Assembly (NCBI RefSeq): GCF_921293095.1
Contig: NC_060256.1
Span: 89,063,851 to 89,127,850 of the forward strand
DNA from: Ischnura elegans
Lineage: Eukaryota > Arthropoda > Insecta > Odonata > Coenagrionidae
Direction of reading: 5' to 3'
Length of the DNA: 64,000 nt
The position numbers and the translations under genes were made by a program. The stretch's first letter is position 1; the number at the start of each line of letters is the position of its first letter. This document shows positions 10,576 to 21,107 of this stretch, in pieces. The notes under the pieces were generated by a model that was given only the letters and a program-made list of their open reading frames with translations, did no database searches and had not been told where the DNA came from.

Positions 10576-11021
10576 CCGGGCGTTTTATAAATGATTATCC
10601 GAGTTAAAGCGGCTGAAAGTGTTTGTACTACTTGACTTACAATTACAAATGATGTTTGGAAAGAAAATGCAACTAAATTAGATTCAGATTAGGAGGTAAA
10701 AAAGTTATTTGCTACCCCGCAAGCTGACTAAAAAGGCGTGATGCAGTGGGTGTTCGGGCACCAGCAATTCACATATACAAATCAAATTCTCAAGTAAAAT
10801 TACGACTAGTATTTATTGTGAGACCCTTATGAAGTACGGTGTACAGCAGAAATTAAAGAGTACGGCGCAGGGCGACCAGATTCTTCATGAGTTGTTATGA
10901 ACAAAAGTGCAGCACCTCTGTAAGAGGCTTTCAGGGTATTATGCAAGATGTGCTACTGGGAATCCTACCTTAATCGGAGGAGTACCTTAATTACAATAAT
11001 AATTCATTTCGAAACACCTCG
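10576..11021. mobile_element. Possible TA-flanked MITE (446 bp)
   Basis: The left end CCGGGCGTTTTATAAATGAT and the reverse complement of the right end CGAGGTGTTTCGAAATGAAT align over their first 20 bases, and each end is bordered by TA (10574-10575, 11022-11023). This fits a small Tc1/mariner-type element. The interior has no coding frame. Similarity of the ends is imperfect, so confidence is moderate. Confidence 0.45.
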
Positions 11022-11045
11022 TATTATTGATGCTGTTTGGAAGAT

Positions 11046-11340
11046 GTTGTAAACGGGGAGGAGGGTAAGAAGTGGGAGGGAGGGGGTGAGGGAGGGGGCT
11101 GTGCCCATCCTTCCGCCACCCCTCCTCCCCCGCCCACTTCCTCCCTCCCCTCTCCTGTAAGGACCTTAACCCACCCCACCCCTCCCTTCCCCCTCTCTCC
11201 TCCGCCCACCTCCAGCATAAGCCCTCTTTCCTTTCTTCCCACGCTCCTTTCCCTACCGGTTTTGCCCCCTCACCTCACCCACACCCCCCCTCCTGCCCTT
11301 CAGGGCCCACATGCGCACGCCCTCATCAACCCCACCCCTC
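11046..11340. repeat. Purine-to-pyrimidine switch region
   Basis: On the plus strand, about 55 bp of G/A-rich sequence (11054-11100) is followed within 20 bp by about 220 bp of C/T-rich sequence (from 11108). The two halves are partly complementary (GGGAGGGAGGGGG against CCCCTCCTCCCCC), so a large imperfect hairpin is possible. The 126-codon Pro/Ser-rich frame that crosses it is a consequence of composition. Confidence 0.6.
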
Positions 11341-12647
11341 TCCGCCAAACAACACACGGACCAGATGAGAGTGAAGATGGCCGACTGCGACGACCATGGC
11401 CCTTATATACTTATTAATATTTATTTTTTTCCTATTCTTATTCAGTTTATTCAATAATTTACTCTCACTCACATTACTAATATTTGTGTTCTTTGTGACT
11501 TAATATGTTTTAAATGCCTTGGTCTAATTTCTTAAATTTTGGACATTTTTATTTTAAATTTCTTATCATGGTTTTGTTATTAGCCCTTATACTTGTACTA
11601 ATCCTTTTTTATTATTTGTTCTATCAGCTAATATGATGTCTGTGAAACTCCTTGAAGGCTGTTCCTTAAGATGATTCATCAGTGGACTTCAATATTCAAG
11701 ACCTATGGTGGCTGTTTCCCACTAGAATTCAAATGAAGAACTTACAGTCAGCTTTTATTTAATCCGTTTTCAGGAGAATAATTTATGCTTTTTATGGCTG
11801 TCTGTTTCATGACATTATAGAGAGATGTTGTTTGACGAATTGATGTGGAAATTTACTTCCTTTTGATAGAATGTATACCTGAAAATGTTTGCTTATCAAT
11901 TTTTCTCGGAAATAAATGTTGGTAAGCTTCAAAAGGTGTTTTTTTTTCCTGATAGAGGTAATCCTAGTGATTATTTCCAAAAGATAAGAGAGAACATTTT
12001 ACTCTCTCAGATTTTTCCTAACACTGGAGAGTAGTGCATTGAAATGGTCTTTTATATTTTACAGCCGCTCTATATTTCTAATTCAATACATGTTATAGGG
12101 TGCACTTCCAAAGAGACATTAAATAGCATAGGTTAATAATTAACTATATTTCCTTTGTGATCTGGATATTGTGTCATTAATTTAGAGTAATAAGAAATTG
12201 ATTAAGTACTGTCTTTAGGCCTCTGCACATTTTTTTCCAGCGACTGTGCTGTGACTGAGTACTTGCCCAAGGAGGTTTCTTCGGAGGCTTCTCGTAAGGT
12301 CTTTTTCATGGCTGTTTGTATCTCTTCTATGGATGAAGAATGGGTTCATTTCAGGGCTGCCTTAATCCTAACTTGCACAAAAATATCTGATGGGGTGACC
12401 TCCGGACTACAGGTGAGGCAGCATACGAATCTGGTGTTTGGCCAGGAACCAGGGTGTGGATTCGTAGCATGTTGTGGCAAGGAGCCCTTCAATAGGTGGA
12501 AGAGGGGACTTCATAGTCTCAACCTCGCCTGAATAAAGGCATATTATTGTTATTGTAAAGGCTTTTAACTTCCTCAAAACTTGTGAGTAGGGCAGAACAG
12601 AGTCGCTAGAAGCCTCACAACTTATTTCGTTTCCTAAAGATATTTAG
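11341..12647. other. Intergenic; one anonymous 93-codon frame
   Basis: A plus-strand frame at 12251-12532 contains no motif I recognise. It ends close to AATAAAGGC followed by ttattgttattg, which looks like the simple-sequence tail of a retroposed copy. It may be the 3' part of an unknown non-LTR element, but nothing ties it to a family. The rest shows no feature. Confidence 0.35.
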
Positions 12648-12848
12648 TGTTGAAATTATTGACGTCTAGATAGTGGTAACGTTATTTTAATATCAAACAC
12701 AAATACAATGAGAACTTCTTCTTCACACGAAACAGAATTGACTTCAACTGAGCAAATGGTGTGAATCGCACAGCATGCTACAACCAACCATCGATATATC
12801 GATAGTGTCTAAGCAGACTATCGAATGTAGTTAATTTGCTTTTCAATA
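12648..12848 (-). repeat. Ty1/copia 3' LTR (201 bp)
   Basis: The LTR is inferred from position and ends. It lies 16 bp beyond the copia stop codon, immediately after a purine tract on the minus strand. Its termini are short inverted repeats: TGTTGAAA on the plus strand at 12648 and TTTCAATA at the other end, in which the final CA has become TA. No second LTR remains in the window because the 5' part of the element is gone, so identity to a partner LTR cannot be checked. Confidence 0.6.
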
Positions 12849-12857
12849 CTTCCTCTC
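12849..12857 (-). other. Copia polypurine tract
   Basis: On the minus strand GAGAGGAAG directly precedes the LTR terminus, the expected place for the plus-strand primer of an LTR retrotransposon. Confidence 0.55.
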
Positions 12858-12864
12858 AAACTAA

Positions 12865-14719
12865 CTACACACAAGTTAAATTTATTGCATCAACTAGACC
12901 CAGCATTTCACACAAAGTCTTAAATCGTGGCCCTGCCAATGGCTTAGTGAGAATGTCAGCCACTTGTTTCAAACCCTCGACATGTCCAATGTTCAATGTT
13001 CCATCACTGCACTTTTCCCGTACAAAATGGTATTTAACATCTATATGTTTCGATCTCTCATGAAACTCTGGGTTATTTGCAAGTTTTACAGCGCTCATAT
13101 TATCAACTAGTAACTTTGGTGAGTCTTTTAAACATGTCACTTCAGAAAATAATCTTTTCAACCATACCAGTTCTTTAGCTGCTTCACTTGCTGCCACATA
13201 CTCAGCCTCAGTGGTGGATAATACAACACTTCTTTGCTTTTGACTAAACCAAGAAATGGCACCCCCTGAGTACATACAAACCACCCCAGTCCGTGAATGT
13301 CTAGTTTTTATATCACCAGCATAGTCTGCATCACTGAATCCATGCAACACTTGCTCTGGGGAATCAACTTTATACAACAATCCATAGTCAGCTGTGCCAC
13401 GCAAATACCTGAATAATCTTTTCACATTTTTCCAGTCTTTGTTTGAGGGGCTCTCAAGGGATTGGGAGACAATACTCACGGCATAGGCTATATCAGGGCG
13501 TGTAGCCACCATTAGGAACATAAGGCTCCCTACAGCCTCACGATACGGTATACTGGCATCCAAGGGTTGATCCTCAGTGCCATCGTCACCACCAGAGGCA
13601 CCAGGTTCGGCGGGTGTCGAGACAGCATTTGCATCAGCAAACTGGAACCGCTCCAGAACCTTCTTCGTGTATGAACCTTGGCTCACAAAAATTGAACCAT
13701 TGCTTAGCTGCTGAATTCCCATCCCAAGGAAAGAACTAAGAGGGCCCATAGTGATTTTAAACTCCATCTTTAGATGCTCTAAAAACTCACTCATTTCCCC
13801 TTCATCTGTTCCAGCAATCAGCCCATCATCCACATAGATTACAATTAACAGTTTTTTGTCCATCCTATTCCTCACAAATAGGCAATGGTCAGCAGAGCTC
13901 CTCTTCATCCCCTGTTTTGCTAAAAATGCAACCAGTCTGTTATTCCAGCAGCGAGGCGCCTGTTTCAGTCCATATATGCTTCGATTTAAGCGACAAACTC
14001 GATTTGTACCATCCTCATACCCCTGTGGTTGCTGCATGTACACTTCTTCTTTAAGTTTTCCATAAAGAAAAGCTGTTTTCACATCAAATTGTTGAAGCTT
14101 CAATCTTTCCTCAGCAGCCACACTAAGAACCGATCGTACAGTCTCGAATCTTGCCACTGGACTAAAAGTTTCTTCGTAGTCAATACCTAGGCGTTGAGTA
14201 CAACCTTTCGCTATCAAACGTGCTTTGTAGCACTGGACTGCCCCATTGGCTGAATGAGTTTTCACACGAAAAACCCACCGATTATTTATGACCTTTTTTC
14301 CATTTGGTAAATCAACTAGAGTCCACACTTCATTCTCTTTCAAGGAGTTCATCTCATCTTCCATGGCACTCTTCCACAAGTCTCCATCTTTTGAATTTAT
14401 CGCTTCACTAAAAGATGATGGAGATGTTGACTCTGCTGCCATGACATAGTCAGATATGCAGGCTGCTTTACTTGCCTTTTGGGACGCAGCTGGGGCATCT
14501 CTTCATCTTCAGATGGTTCTTCCTCTACTTCTGAGTCGTCCACGGATTCAAGATCTCCTACCTCCTGATTATTGTGTGGTTCAGTATTATTCTCATCCAC
14601 ATTTCTCTTCTCAGGATGATTACTGATTCTAAACTCTGACTTATTGGGCAAAACTTCTATTGGTTTAAACAAAACATCTCGGCTCATTATTACTCTTTTT
14701 GAGTTTGGCAGCCAGCACC
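12865..14719 (-). pseudogene. Ty1/copia Pol: integrase tail, reverse transcriptase, RNase H
   Basis: The 525-codon minus frame (12865-14442) carries the copia reverse transcriptase: WTLVDLPNGKKVINNRWVFR near the start, the catalytic YVDDGLIAG near residue 200, then SYTKKVLERFQF. The RNase H follows (GFSDADYAGD, STTEAEYVAASEAAKELVWL, VDNMSAVKLANNPEFHERSK) and ends GLVDAINLTCV. The upstream frame (14397-14687) holds the acidic linker and the RPKRQVKQPAYL segment. The two frames are joined by a one-base shift near 14455, where the shifted frame reads SDYVMAAE. The 5' end abuts the 5.1-kb insertion at 14722. Apart from the frameshift, the reverse transcriptase and RNase H are uninterrupted, so the element is not very old. 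Confidence 0.93.
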
Positions 14720-15289
14720 TACCCAGGCAGCATTAACTATCGGCCCGTTGTCGTCCCAACACCGGCGTTGTGTCGGCAAAGTCGGCTAGCTTAAGCCGAT
14801 GCAGCGCCGACATCAGGCCGGAATCGGCTGAGACTGGCTGACTTTGGCCACTCAAAGCCGGAGTTGAGCCGACAGTGGCTGAGACTGGCGGACTTTGCCA
14901 ACACAAAGCCGATGCTGGGCAAACATCAGCCAAATGTATGGTGACCGACACTGCCTACCACAACTCCAGAACTTCGTATGTTCTGTCCGAAAAGTAGTAA
15001 TAAAAAAATTCATGCACAATGGAACTTCGGGACTTCTAAGAAGCATATGAAGGTGGATGAGGTTAACCCTGAACATAATCATTACAATATGCATATTTCA
15101 GAAATGACAAAAAAATAAAAAAGATGATTTCTTCCTGCATGCAAAGATAGTTTTTATTAGGAATCCTGTTTATAAATCATTATTTATCTGTAATCCTTCT
15201 CCAAATTGGATTATTAACTCATCATGCCATTATGCACCTGGAGAAATTAATTTGAAAGTGGCGGTCTTTGTTTGTAGATGGCATGATGC

Positions 15290-15410
15290 GCCTCCTTTAA
15301 TACTATTAACTTAATCAATTAATTACTTTATTAATAATATAATATGTATTAATTAATTTATTAATTACTATATATTGGTTAATACATTAATTAACTAACT
15401 AGCAAACAAT
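15290..15410. repeat. TTAATTAA-rich tract
   Basis: About 120 bp consisting almost only of TTAATTAA/ATTAATTA variants, inside the 5.1-kb transposon just upstream of the gene remnant. No function is assigned. Confidence 0.6.
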
Positions 15411-15429
15411 CGACAAACGTTATCGTTCG

Positions 15430-15864
15430 CGTCCTTTGAGGCTACCGGTTCCATCGGTTCCATGATGATTCAAACGACCACGCGACGCCAATTTCTCTCA
15501 CTTCGCCGTTCCTTCGCTTACAGCTTAGACGTGATCTTCGAGTTCCTGCTATTTATTTACTGCGGTAAACGCTTTAGGGCCTTCGTGCCTTATTTCTTCC
15601 CTCTTCTTTGCGGAATTACGTACGCAACCACTTATTTAAGTGGCTTAGATTATCTCCTCGTTGGGGGAAATTTTATTTCACTACCGACCTTCTTAGGGAA
15701 AGTTAAAGTTTTACCTCTGTTTATTTTTACTGTTGATTATTTTTGTGTGCATTGGAGGCTCTCAGGGCACTCCTGCGTGTTAAAATTGCGTTTTGCTGCC
15801 ACTTGTTGCGTTCCACCGCTCCAGCAGTTCCTGACTTCGAGACTACTGTTGCTGTACCACCAAG
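15430..15864 (+). other. Probable 5' untranslated exon of the transposon gene
   Basis: An open stretch of mixed base composition ends at CCAAG followed by GTAAGT (15865-15870), a perfect splice-donor consensus. The reading frame across it (15462-15914) resembles nothing known and runs through the donor. I read this as a leader exon, upstream of the first recognisable coding exon at 16176. This is inference from the splice signal and the change in composition. Confidence 0.4.
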
Positions 15865-16175
15865 GTAAGTTTTGGTTTTCTCATTTTCTGTTTTCTATTT
15901 ATGTAGAGTCATAAGACGTTTAATTTGACTCGTTTCCGCTCAAATGCGAATTCATCGGTCAAACTAGAATAAGTTATCCACTTGGTGCATGGGGTTAGTT
16001 GCCGTATTTTCAGTTTTTTCTCCTCGCGTTAATGGATTCGGACGTTAATTGCTTTATGTTGATGTATTGCGTAAACAGTAATGTCCTTGTATTATTCATT
16101 GGCCGTACATTTAGCCTGTTCCGAATAGTTTGCTTCTTTACGCCATGGTGTAGCTATTTTCCCTTATTTTCAAAG

Positions 16176-16756
16176 GTGGCCAAAATTTCGGGCTATGAGA
16201 GATTAGCGAAGTTCCGCGCAGTGAAGAAAGCAATGCGAAAATATTCCCCGGTAACCAGCCCTAGTCCCTCAATATCAGAATCGTCATGCAATCCCGACAG
16301 ATTCATAACACTAAATGATTCCGTGAGTTCCAGTAGCAGCGAGTGCAGCGTCTCTTCCCAATCCAGTTTTGAAAGCGTCCATTCTGAAAACACCCTTCAC
16401 CTTGATGACAGCGAGCTTGGAAGAGAATGCAGTGGGCAGTCGAAATTAGTATCGTGGGCATTAAAACACAACATATCCCATGCTGCTCTTAATGATTTGC
16501 TTGCTCTGGACATTTTCACAATACCTCTTCCACGTGATGCCAGAACGCTGTTAAAAACTAATGCTTTCAGAAAGCCTGTCTACGAGGAGGTTCAAGGGGC
16601 TAAGGGGAAAGGAAATTTCTGTCACTTTGGATTGGAAAAACGTTTAAAGGCGGTCGTAAAGAGAAGTGGCATAATTGCCAAGGAGAGGACTTGCTTCAAG
16701 CTCTCGTTTAACGTGGATGGAGTGCCCTTATTTAAAAGTTCTTCCCGCCAGTTCTT
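16176..16756 (+). pseudogene. Putative transposase exon with NVDGVPLFKSSS motif
   Basis: After a pyrimidine-rich acceptor (CCCTTATTTTCAAAG, ending 16175) the frame reads SGYERLAKFRAVKKAMRKYS, a Ser-rich stretch, VSWALKHNISHAALNDLLAL, LPRDARTLLKT, GKGNFCHFGLEKRL and LSFNVDGVPLFKSSSRQF. The order (ISHAALNDLL, LPRDARTLL, then I/VDGxPLFKSS) matches a family of uncharacterised, transposase-like proteins scattered in insects, cnidarians and fish. There the last motif continues into a long catalytic region. Here the similarity stops right after SSSRQF at about 16744, and the following 60 bp have no similarity to the family. The catalytic region is therefore missing, most simply by internal deletion. 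Recognition is from memory of the motif and not from a search. Confidence 0.6.
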
Positions 16757-17202
16757 GTTACTTGTATTATGTTTATATTCTGCCTTAATTGGTTGCTTTC
16801 AGAGATGGATGAAAGATTGTCACTAAGGTTGGATATCGTTAGCTTAAGTTCTAACTCCACCTGTCTCAAAATTTGACTGGTCTGAGTTAATACTGTTAAA
16901 GAAATATATAATAAAAGCAAAAACCAACTCTTGGTTTGCAGCTGTATGCTTCTTTATCAGTCTTTCTGTTAATAAGTATGTACTTTGGTTTTTAATTCAT
17001 ATTTAAATAATATACAATGGAAAAAAGTTTTTTTTGCTCTCCTGAATAGTTGCTCTTTTTGAGAATAGTATTGTGAGAACTTAGCCCATCGATATGCCAA
17101 ATGCACCATTTTAATGTTCTCAGCGTAGATTACTCTCTTTGTACGTTCCTTTGATATTTTGTGGGCACATTCCTATTAGTTTTTACTTTGGTTTTTCTTC
17201 AG

Positions 17203-17336
17203 ATGCTGTGAGGAAGAAGTTTCCGGAAGTGTCAGATGCTGACATGAGGGTCAAGATCGGCCGTTATTTAACTGGTGCTGGAGATCGGAATGGAGGGAGA
17301 AAAAATAGGGGTGGAAATTCCCAAAATGCTGTTTAA
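17203..17336 (+). pseudogene. Last exon of the transposon gene (DUF4806-like C-terminus)
   Basis: A strong acceptor (tttggtttttcttcAG) precedes a frame reading DAVRKKFPEVSDADMRVKIG, then RYLTGAGDRNGGRKNRGG and a stop. The pattern of a short helix, FPxxsdadmrxkIGRYLxxAxdRxGGRxxR, matches the small C-terminal domain (DUF4806-like) found in the same family of transposase-like proteins. A polyadenylation signal AATAAA lies 5 bases after the stop codon (17342-17347). Together with the exon at 16176 this supports one gene with its middle deleted. Confidence 0.6.
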
Positions 17337-17341
17337 ATGAA

Positions 17342-17347
17342 AATAAA
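17342..17347 (+). terminator. Polyadenylation signal of the transposon gene
   Basis: AATAAA a few bases after the stop codon of the preceding exon, in the same strand. Confidence 0.45.
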
Positions 17348-17992
17348 TGCAAGTTAATTATTAAAAATGTTTTTCAATGGATCCCTTTCACGGAATGAAT
17401 ATTTATGTAATATTTAGGTTAAGTGTACTCATATTAGTCTCTACCTTTTAGGCTGAAAGCATTTTTTATTATATATGGTGGTCAACGGTAAATTTCGTCA
17501 CCGTCTTTGACAATTATTCAATGTGGAAATTGTAAGTGTTCATGTAGACCCATTTCCATTTCAAATTCTTAAATATTGCGTTAAAGTTAATGCCATTTGT
17601 AACAGAATGGGCAGTTTACACTCTGAGGTGTGACCTTTTTGGGTATTGATAAAAGTTTATATCATATGTAAAAGGTTTTTTGATTCGTCTTTTTAAATTT
17701 TTAAGACTGATTTATCTTCAATGATATTGTGAGTTGGGATTTTTTCTTCACTTTTTTGGCTTATGGTGTTAATTTCAATTCTTATTATGAGGCTTACTAT
17801 CTTAAGTACTTCTGGACTTTTCCGAACCTATATGGTGATTCACAAGGATATTTTTATGCTTTAACATATTTGAGATGCTTGAGACGTTGTTTGCAATAAT
17901 TATCCAATGTCTGAATACTTCTGTATATTCATGCTTTCTCTCTGATCTCAACATTGATATGGTCGGCAGCTGATGCTGGGCTGACTCAACTC

Positions 17993-19407
17993 ATGCCCCT
18001 TTCACATTACCATCTTTCTTAACCAGCGTAAGATGACGTCAGAACCAACGGGCGTTCACACTCAACCATGGTTAGACCCTGGCGACATCTGATGAGTGGT
18101 AGAGTAATTCCAAGTGAAAAATGAATTGACAAGAGCGAATAACATGTTGGAAGGAAATATAGAATGTGCAGGGAAAAGTTCTTGTGTTAATTGCAATGAT
18201 ATTGATGATGAATTAAAAAATATGTGCATATTATGAGCTGCTTATGAATTAAAAATTGCATTCCAGCGTCGACAATCATTGTTCCTTGCTACGTAGAAGG
18301 TAATTCAAATGTGTTCGTCCAACAAATCATTTCATCCATAGTGTGGCTTGCATTCTTCTACTGCTCTATTTAATACGAATGAAAGCGAATATTGCTGATA
18401 ATTAGGTTGATATCAACAACATATACTACTACTTGCCCTTGATTCGGATGTGTCGACAAATCATTGATGTAGGTGAAGAAAATCGAGGATCTAATCTTGA
18501 GACTTGAGCCTCAATTTGAGACACTTGTGATTTGGGATGGAGATACACTTTTCGCTGCATTACATTCTTAGCTATTATTGTTTTCTAACTTTGACAAAGG
18601 ACATGATCCACTCTGATGCTATACCGTAAATTAAAACTCTTTTACCTCTTCTTCAAATGTGGACGAATAACTTGCAGAAATTTGACGATTGTTGAAATTT
18701 AACTTATGAAATAAGAGAGAGAACGTGGTAATTTTTGCGATATGTGGTATCACCCGACGTTTCTAAATTTATTTTCTATCGTTACATCTGACTAGCCGTT
18801 AGCCTGATACTTTATATTGATATGGGAAGAACTTTTGTTCAAGGATGAACATAAGTGATCTTTTTCAAACTGGGACAAAGAACTCTTACCAAAACATTAA
18901 AATCATTGTGACCTTCGGATTTTTATTATGGTAGTTTCGCACATTTCACTTAATTCTAGCAAAATATTAATATAGATTATTCAATCTGTCCGTAACAATA
19001 CAATACGAGCTAATAGCTAATTCACTACGAACTATAAAGTATATCGCATAACTTAAATCAGGTTTAAAATCTAATAATATCCAACAAATTACGGAATGAA
19101 TCAATAACACTTTCCTTTGAATTAATTCTGACGAATATAATTCAACAAAAACGGCCGTTTCCTCTTCGAATGCTTTATTTTCTGTTTTCTTTCCTCCTAT
19201 CCCACTTCGTTGCTGCTTCGCCTTCTTCTTTTTCTAACCAGCTTTTAACCAACTTGCGTTCACACACGCATGAACTACCGCCAACCATGGTCGGAAAACG
19301 GTGGTCAGAATCCCAACCACGGTTAACGGGAACTTGCGTTCACACCTCGTTTTGTAACCATGGTCGGGGCTAACCGGCGTAATAAGGACGTAGTGTGAAC
19401 GGGGCAT
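17993..19407. mobile_element. Nested inverted-repeat element with ATGCCCC ends
   Basis: The left end ATGCCCCTTTCACATTACC and the reverse complement of the right end ATGCCCCGTTCACACTACG match at 16 of 19 positions. Subterminal sequences contain repeated forms of AACCATGGTCGG and GTTAACC. It lies inside the 5.1-kb transposon, so it inserted later or was carried along. The interior has no recognisable coding sequence. No clear target duplication was found. It resembles the element at 37764-38776 in layout and in the TAGTG(T)GAA motif at the right end. Confidence 0.65.
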
Positions 19408-19818
19408 CAGACTTTGTTCATGCAGATCTGTCATTTGCTGCCATTGTCTTATTTCCATCTGCAAATGTTATCATACCAATGTATAACAGTCAGCCAATGT
19501 TTGTCCGAACCCTGGACCAGCGTTAAAGTGTTAACAATTGATTGGGTAGTGGCCAATGTTGTTTTACCACTGGCAAATGTTATCATTCCAGTGCTGGACC
19601 AATGTCAGCAGCTGATGCTGGGCCAACAAGACTCCAAGGTTGGGCCAGCATTGTGCTGATGTTGGGCCGCCAGGAGCTGCCGATGTCGGTTTTCCAACGG
19701 CAAATGTTATCATTTCAGCCTTTGGCCCGACGTCGGCTACTGGCATTGGCCCAAACTATAACCAACAATAGCCGGCAATGGTCCGACTCTGGGCCAGCAT
19801 CAAAATGCTGCTTGGGTA

Positions 19819-21107
19819 TATCCATCCCTTTCATCGCAGTATCCTACAAATCTGGCATATGTTGATTTCTTGTCCCACTTCCTCCGGCGTTGCTTAGGAA
19901 CATGTACATAGCATTCTGCACCAAACACTTTCAAGTGCTCTACATTAACAGGACCTTTTTTCAGCCATACTTCCAGAGGGGATTTTCCATATACCTTTGA
20001 CGGACCTGTACGATTCAAGACAAAGCATGCTGTATTCACAGCTTCCGCCCATAGTCCTTTAGGAAGATTTTGTGCATGCAACATAGATCTTGCACTCTCC
20101 ACTAAAGTTCTATTTTCACGTTCTGCCACTCCATTCTGTTCTGGAGTGTAGGGCATGGACATCCGTATCTTAATACCTTTCTTTTGAAGGATTCTTCTAA
20201 CATGTGCATTGTTAAATTCAAGTCCACCATCACTCATAAAAGTTTTTATCTTGTTACCTTCATTGTCTGCCTCATTCAAAAATATTTCAAGGTAATGAGG
20301 AACCTTATCTTTTGTCTTCAAAAAGAATACTCGGCGGTAACTGGAAAAATCATCCTTTAGCAGTAAGAAGTACCTACTTCCTCCAAACGATGAGGTCTCC
20401 ATCGGCCCACAGAGATCAGCGTGGATGATCTCACCAACGGTATCAGGTCTGCAGTCTCGAGTTTTGTAACTATCACGGTGCTGCTTTCCCATCACACATC
20501 CAACGCAGAAATCTTCTTCTGCTTGAACTTCAATACCCCTACTTTTCAGTACCTTCTTTACGTGCTGTTTACTTTGATGACAGAGCCTTTCATGCCATAA
20601 TTGAAGACTAGCATCGACTGCTGTAACGTTGACTTCATTAGAGTCCTTTGGACATTGGACAGTCATTTTTAATTCGTACAACCCAGTCTCCGTCTTCAGT
20701 CCCACAAGTTTCACTAGCCCATTTCTTTTGAAGATGCACTTTCTCGCATCCGCACTAAATTTAAATCCCTTTTCTACAGTCCTTCCTACAGAGAGTAAAT
20801 TCCTTCCCAATTCTGGAACATACCAAACATCTCTAATATCACATGAAACAAGGTTTTTGTCTATTGACGCCTTCACACTCACAGTCCCACAGCCATGCGC
20901 CTTAATTACTTCACCATTTCCTACAGTGATATTCACAGGCTTAGTAAAAGGAGTGTAGTCCATGAAGTAACTCTTATTATTAGACATATGCTGAGAGGCA
21001 CCAGTGTCTGCAAGCCATGCTTCTCTAGGCACATTATTACCCTCAACTAAGAAAGATAAAAAACTTGCACCCTTGCCTGAAAAATGTTTGTTCCTCTTTT
21101 TACCTTT
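19819..21107 (-). pseudogene. Ty1/copia Pol: protease and integrase
   Basis: The 410-codon minus frame opens with the retropepsin active site (WLADTGASQHMS). The GAG-pre-integrase segment follows (LWHERLCHQSKQHVKK, with zinc-binding His/His and then CVGCVMGKQH). The integrase core comes next: catalytic Asp in HADLCGPM, Asp in FMSDGGLEF, Glu in PYTPEQNGVAERENRTLVES. It ends abruptly in GYCDERDGY at the insertion junction (19816/19817). Upstream, a basic stretch GKKRNKHFSGKGASF marks the end of Gag to about 21107, where copia similarity stops against the Mutator-like fragment. The rest of Gag, the primer-binding site and the 5' LTR are absent. Confidence 0.92.

Larger units (their letters stand above)
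14722..19816. mobile_element. 5.1-kb CCCAG-ended DNA transposon inserted in copia (TA duplication)
   Basis: The element sits inside the copia integrase. Its ends are inverted: CCCAGGCAGCATTAACTATC on the left, and CCCAAGCAGCATTTTGATGC as the reverse complement of the right end. TA occurs at both junctions (14720-14721, 19817-19818). Deleting the element and one TA puts the copia integrase back into one reading frame, which fixes both boundaries to the base. Several hundred bases inside each end are built of variants of GCCGATGCTGGGCCAA/TTGGCCCAGCAT, typical of subterminal transposase-binding repeats. Inside are remnants of an intron-containing gene and a nested inverted-repeat element. The superfamily is not recognised with certainty. 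Confidence 0.85.

Noticed and set aside
11024..11417. 126-codon Pro/Ser-rich frame and its antisense Gly-rich frame
   Set aside because: Consequence of the C/T- and G/A-rich tracts; no start context, splice signals or domain.
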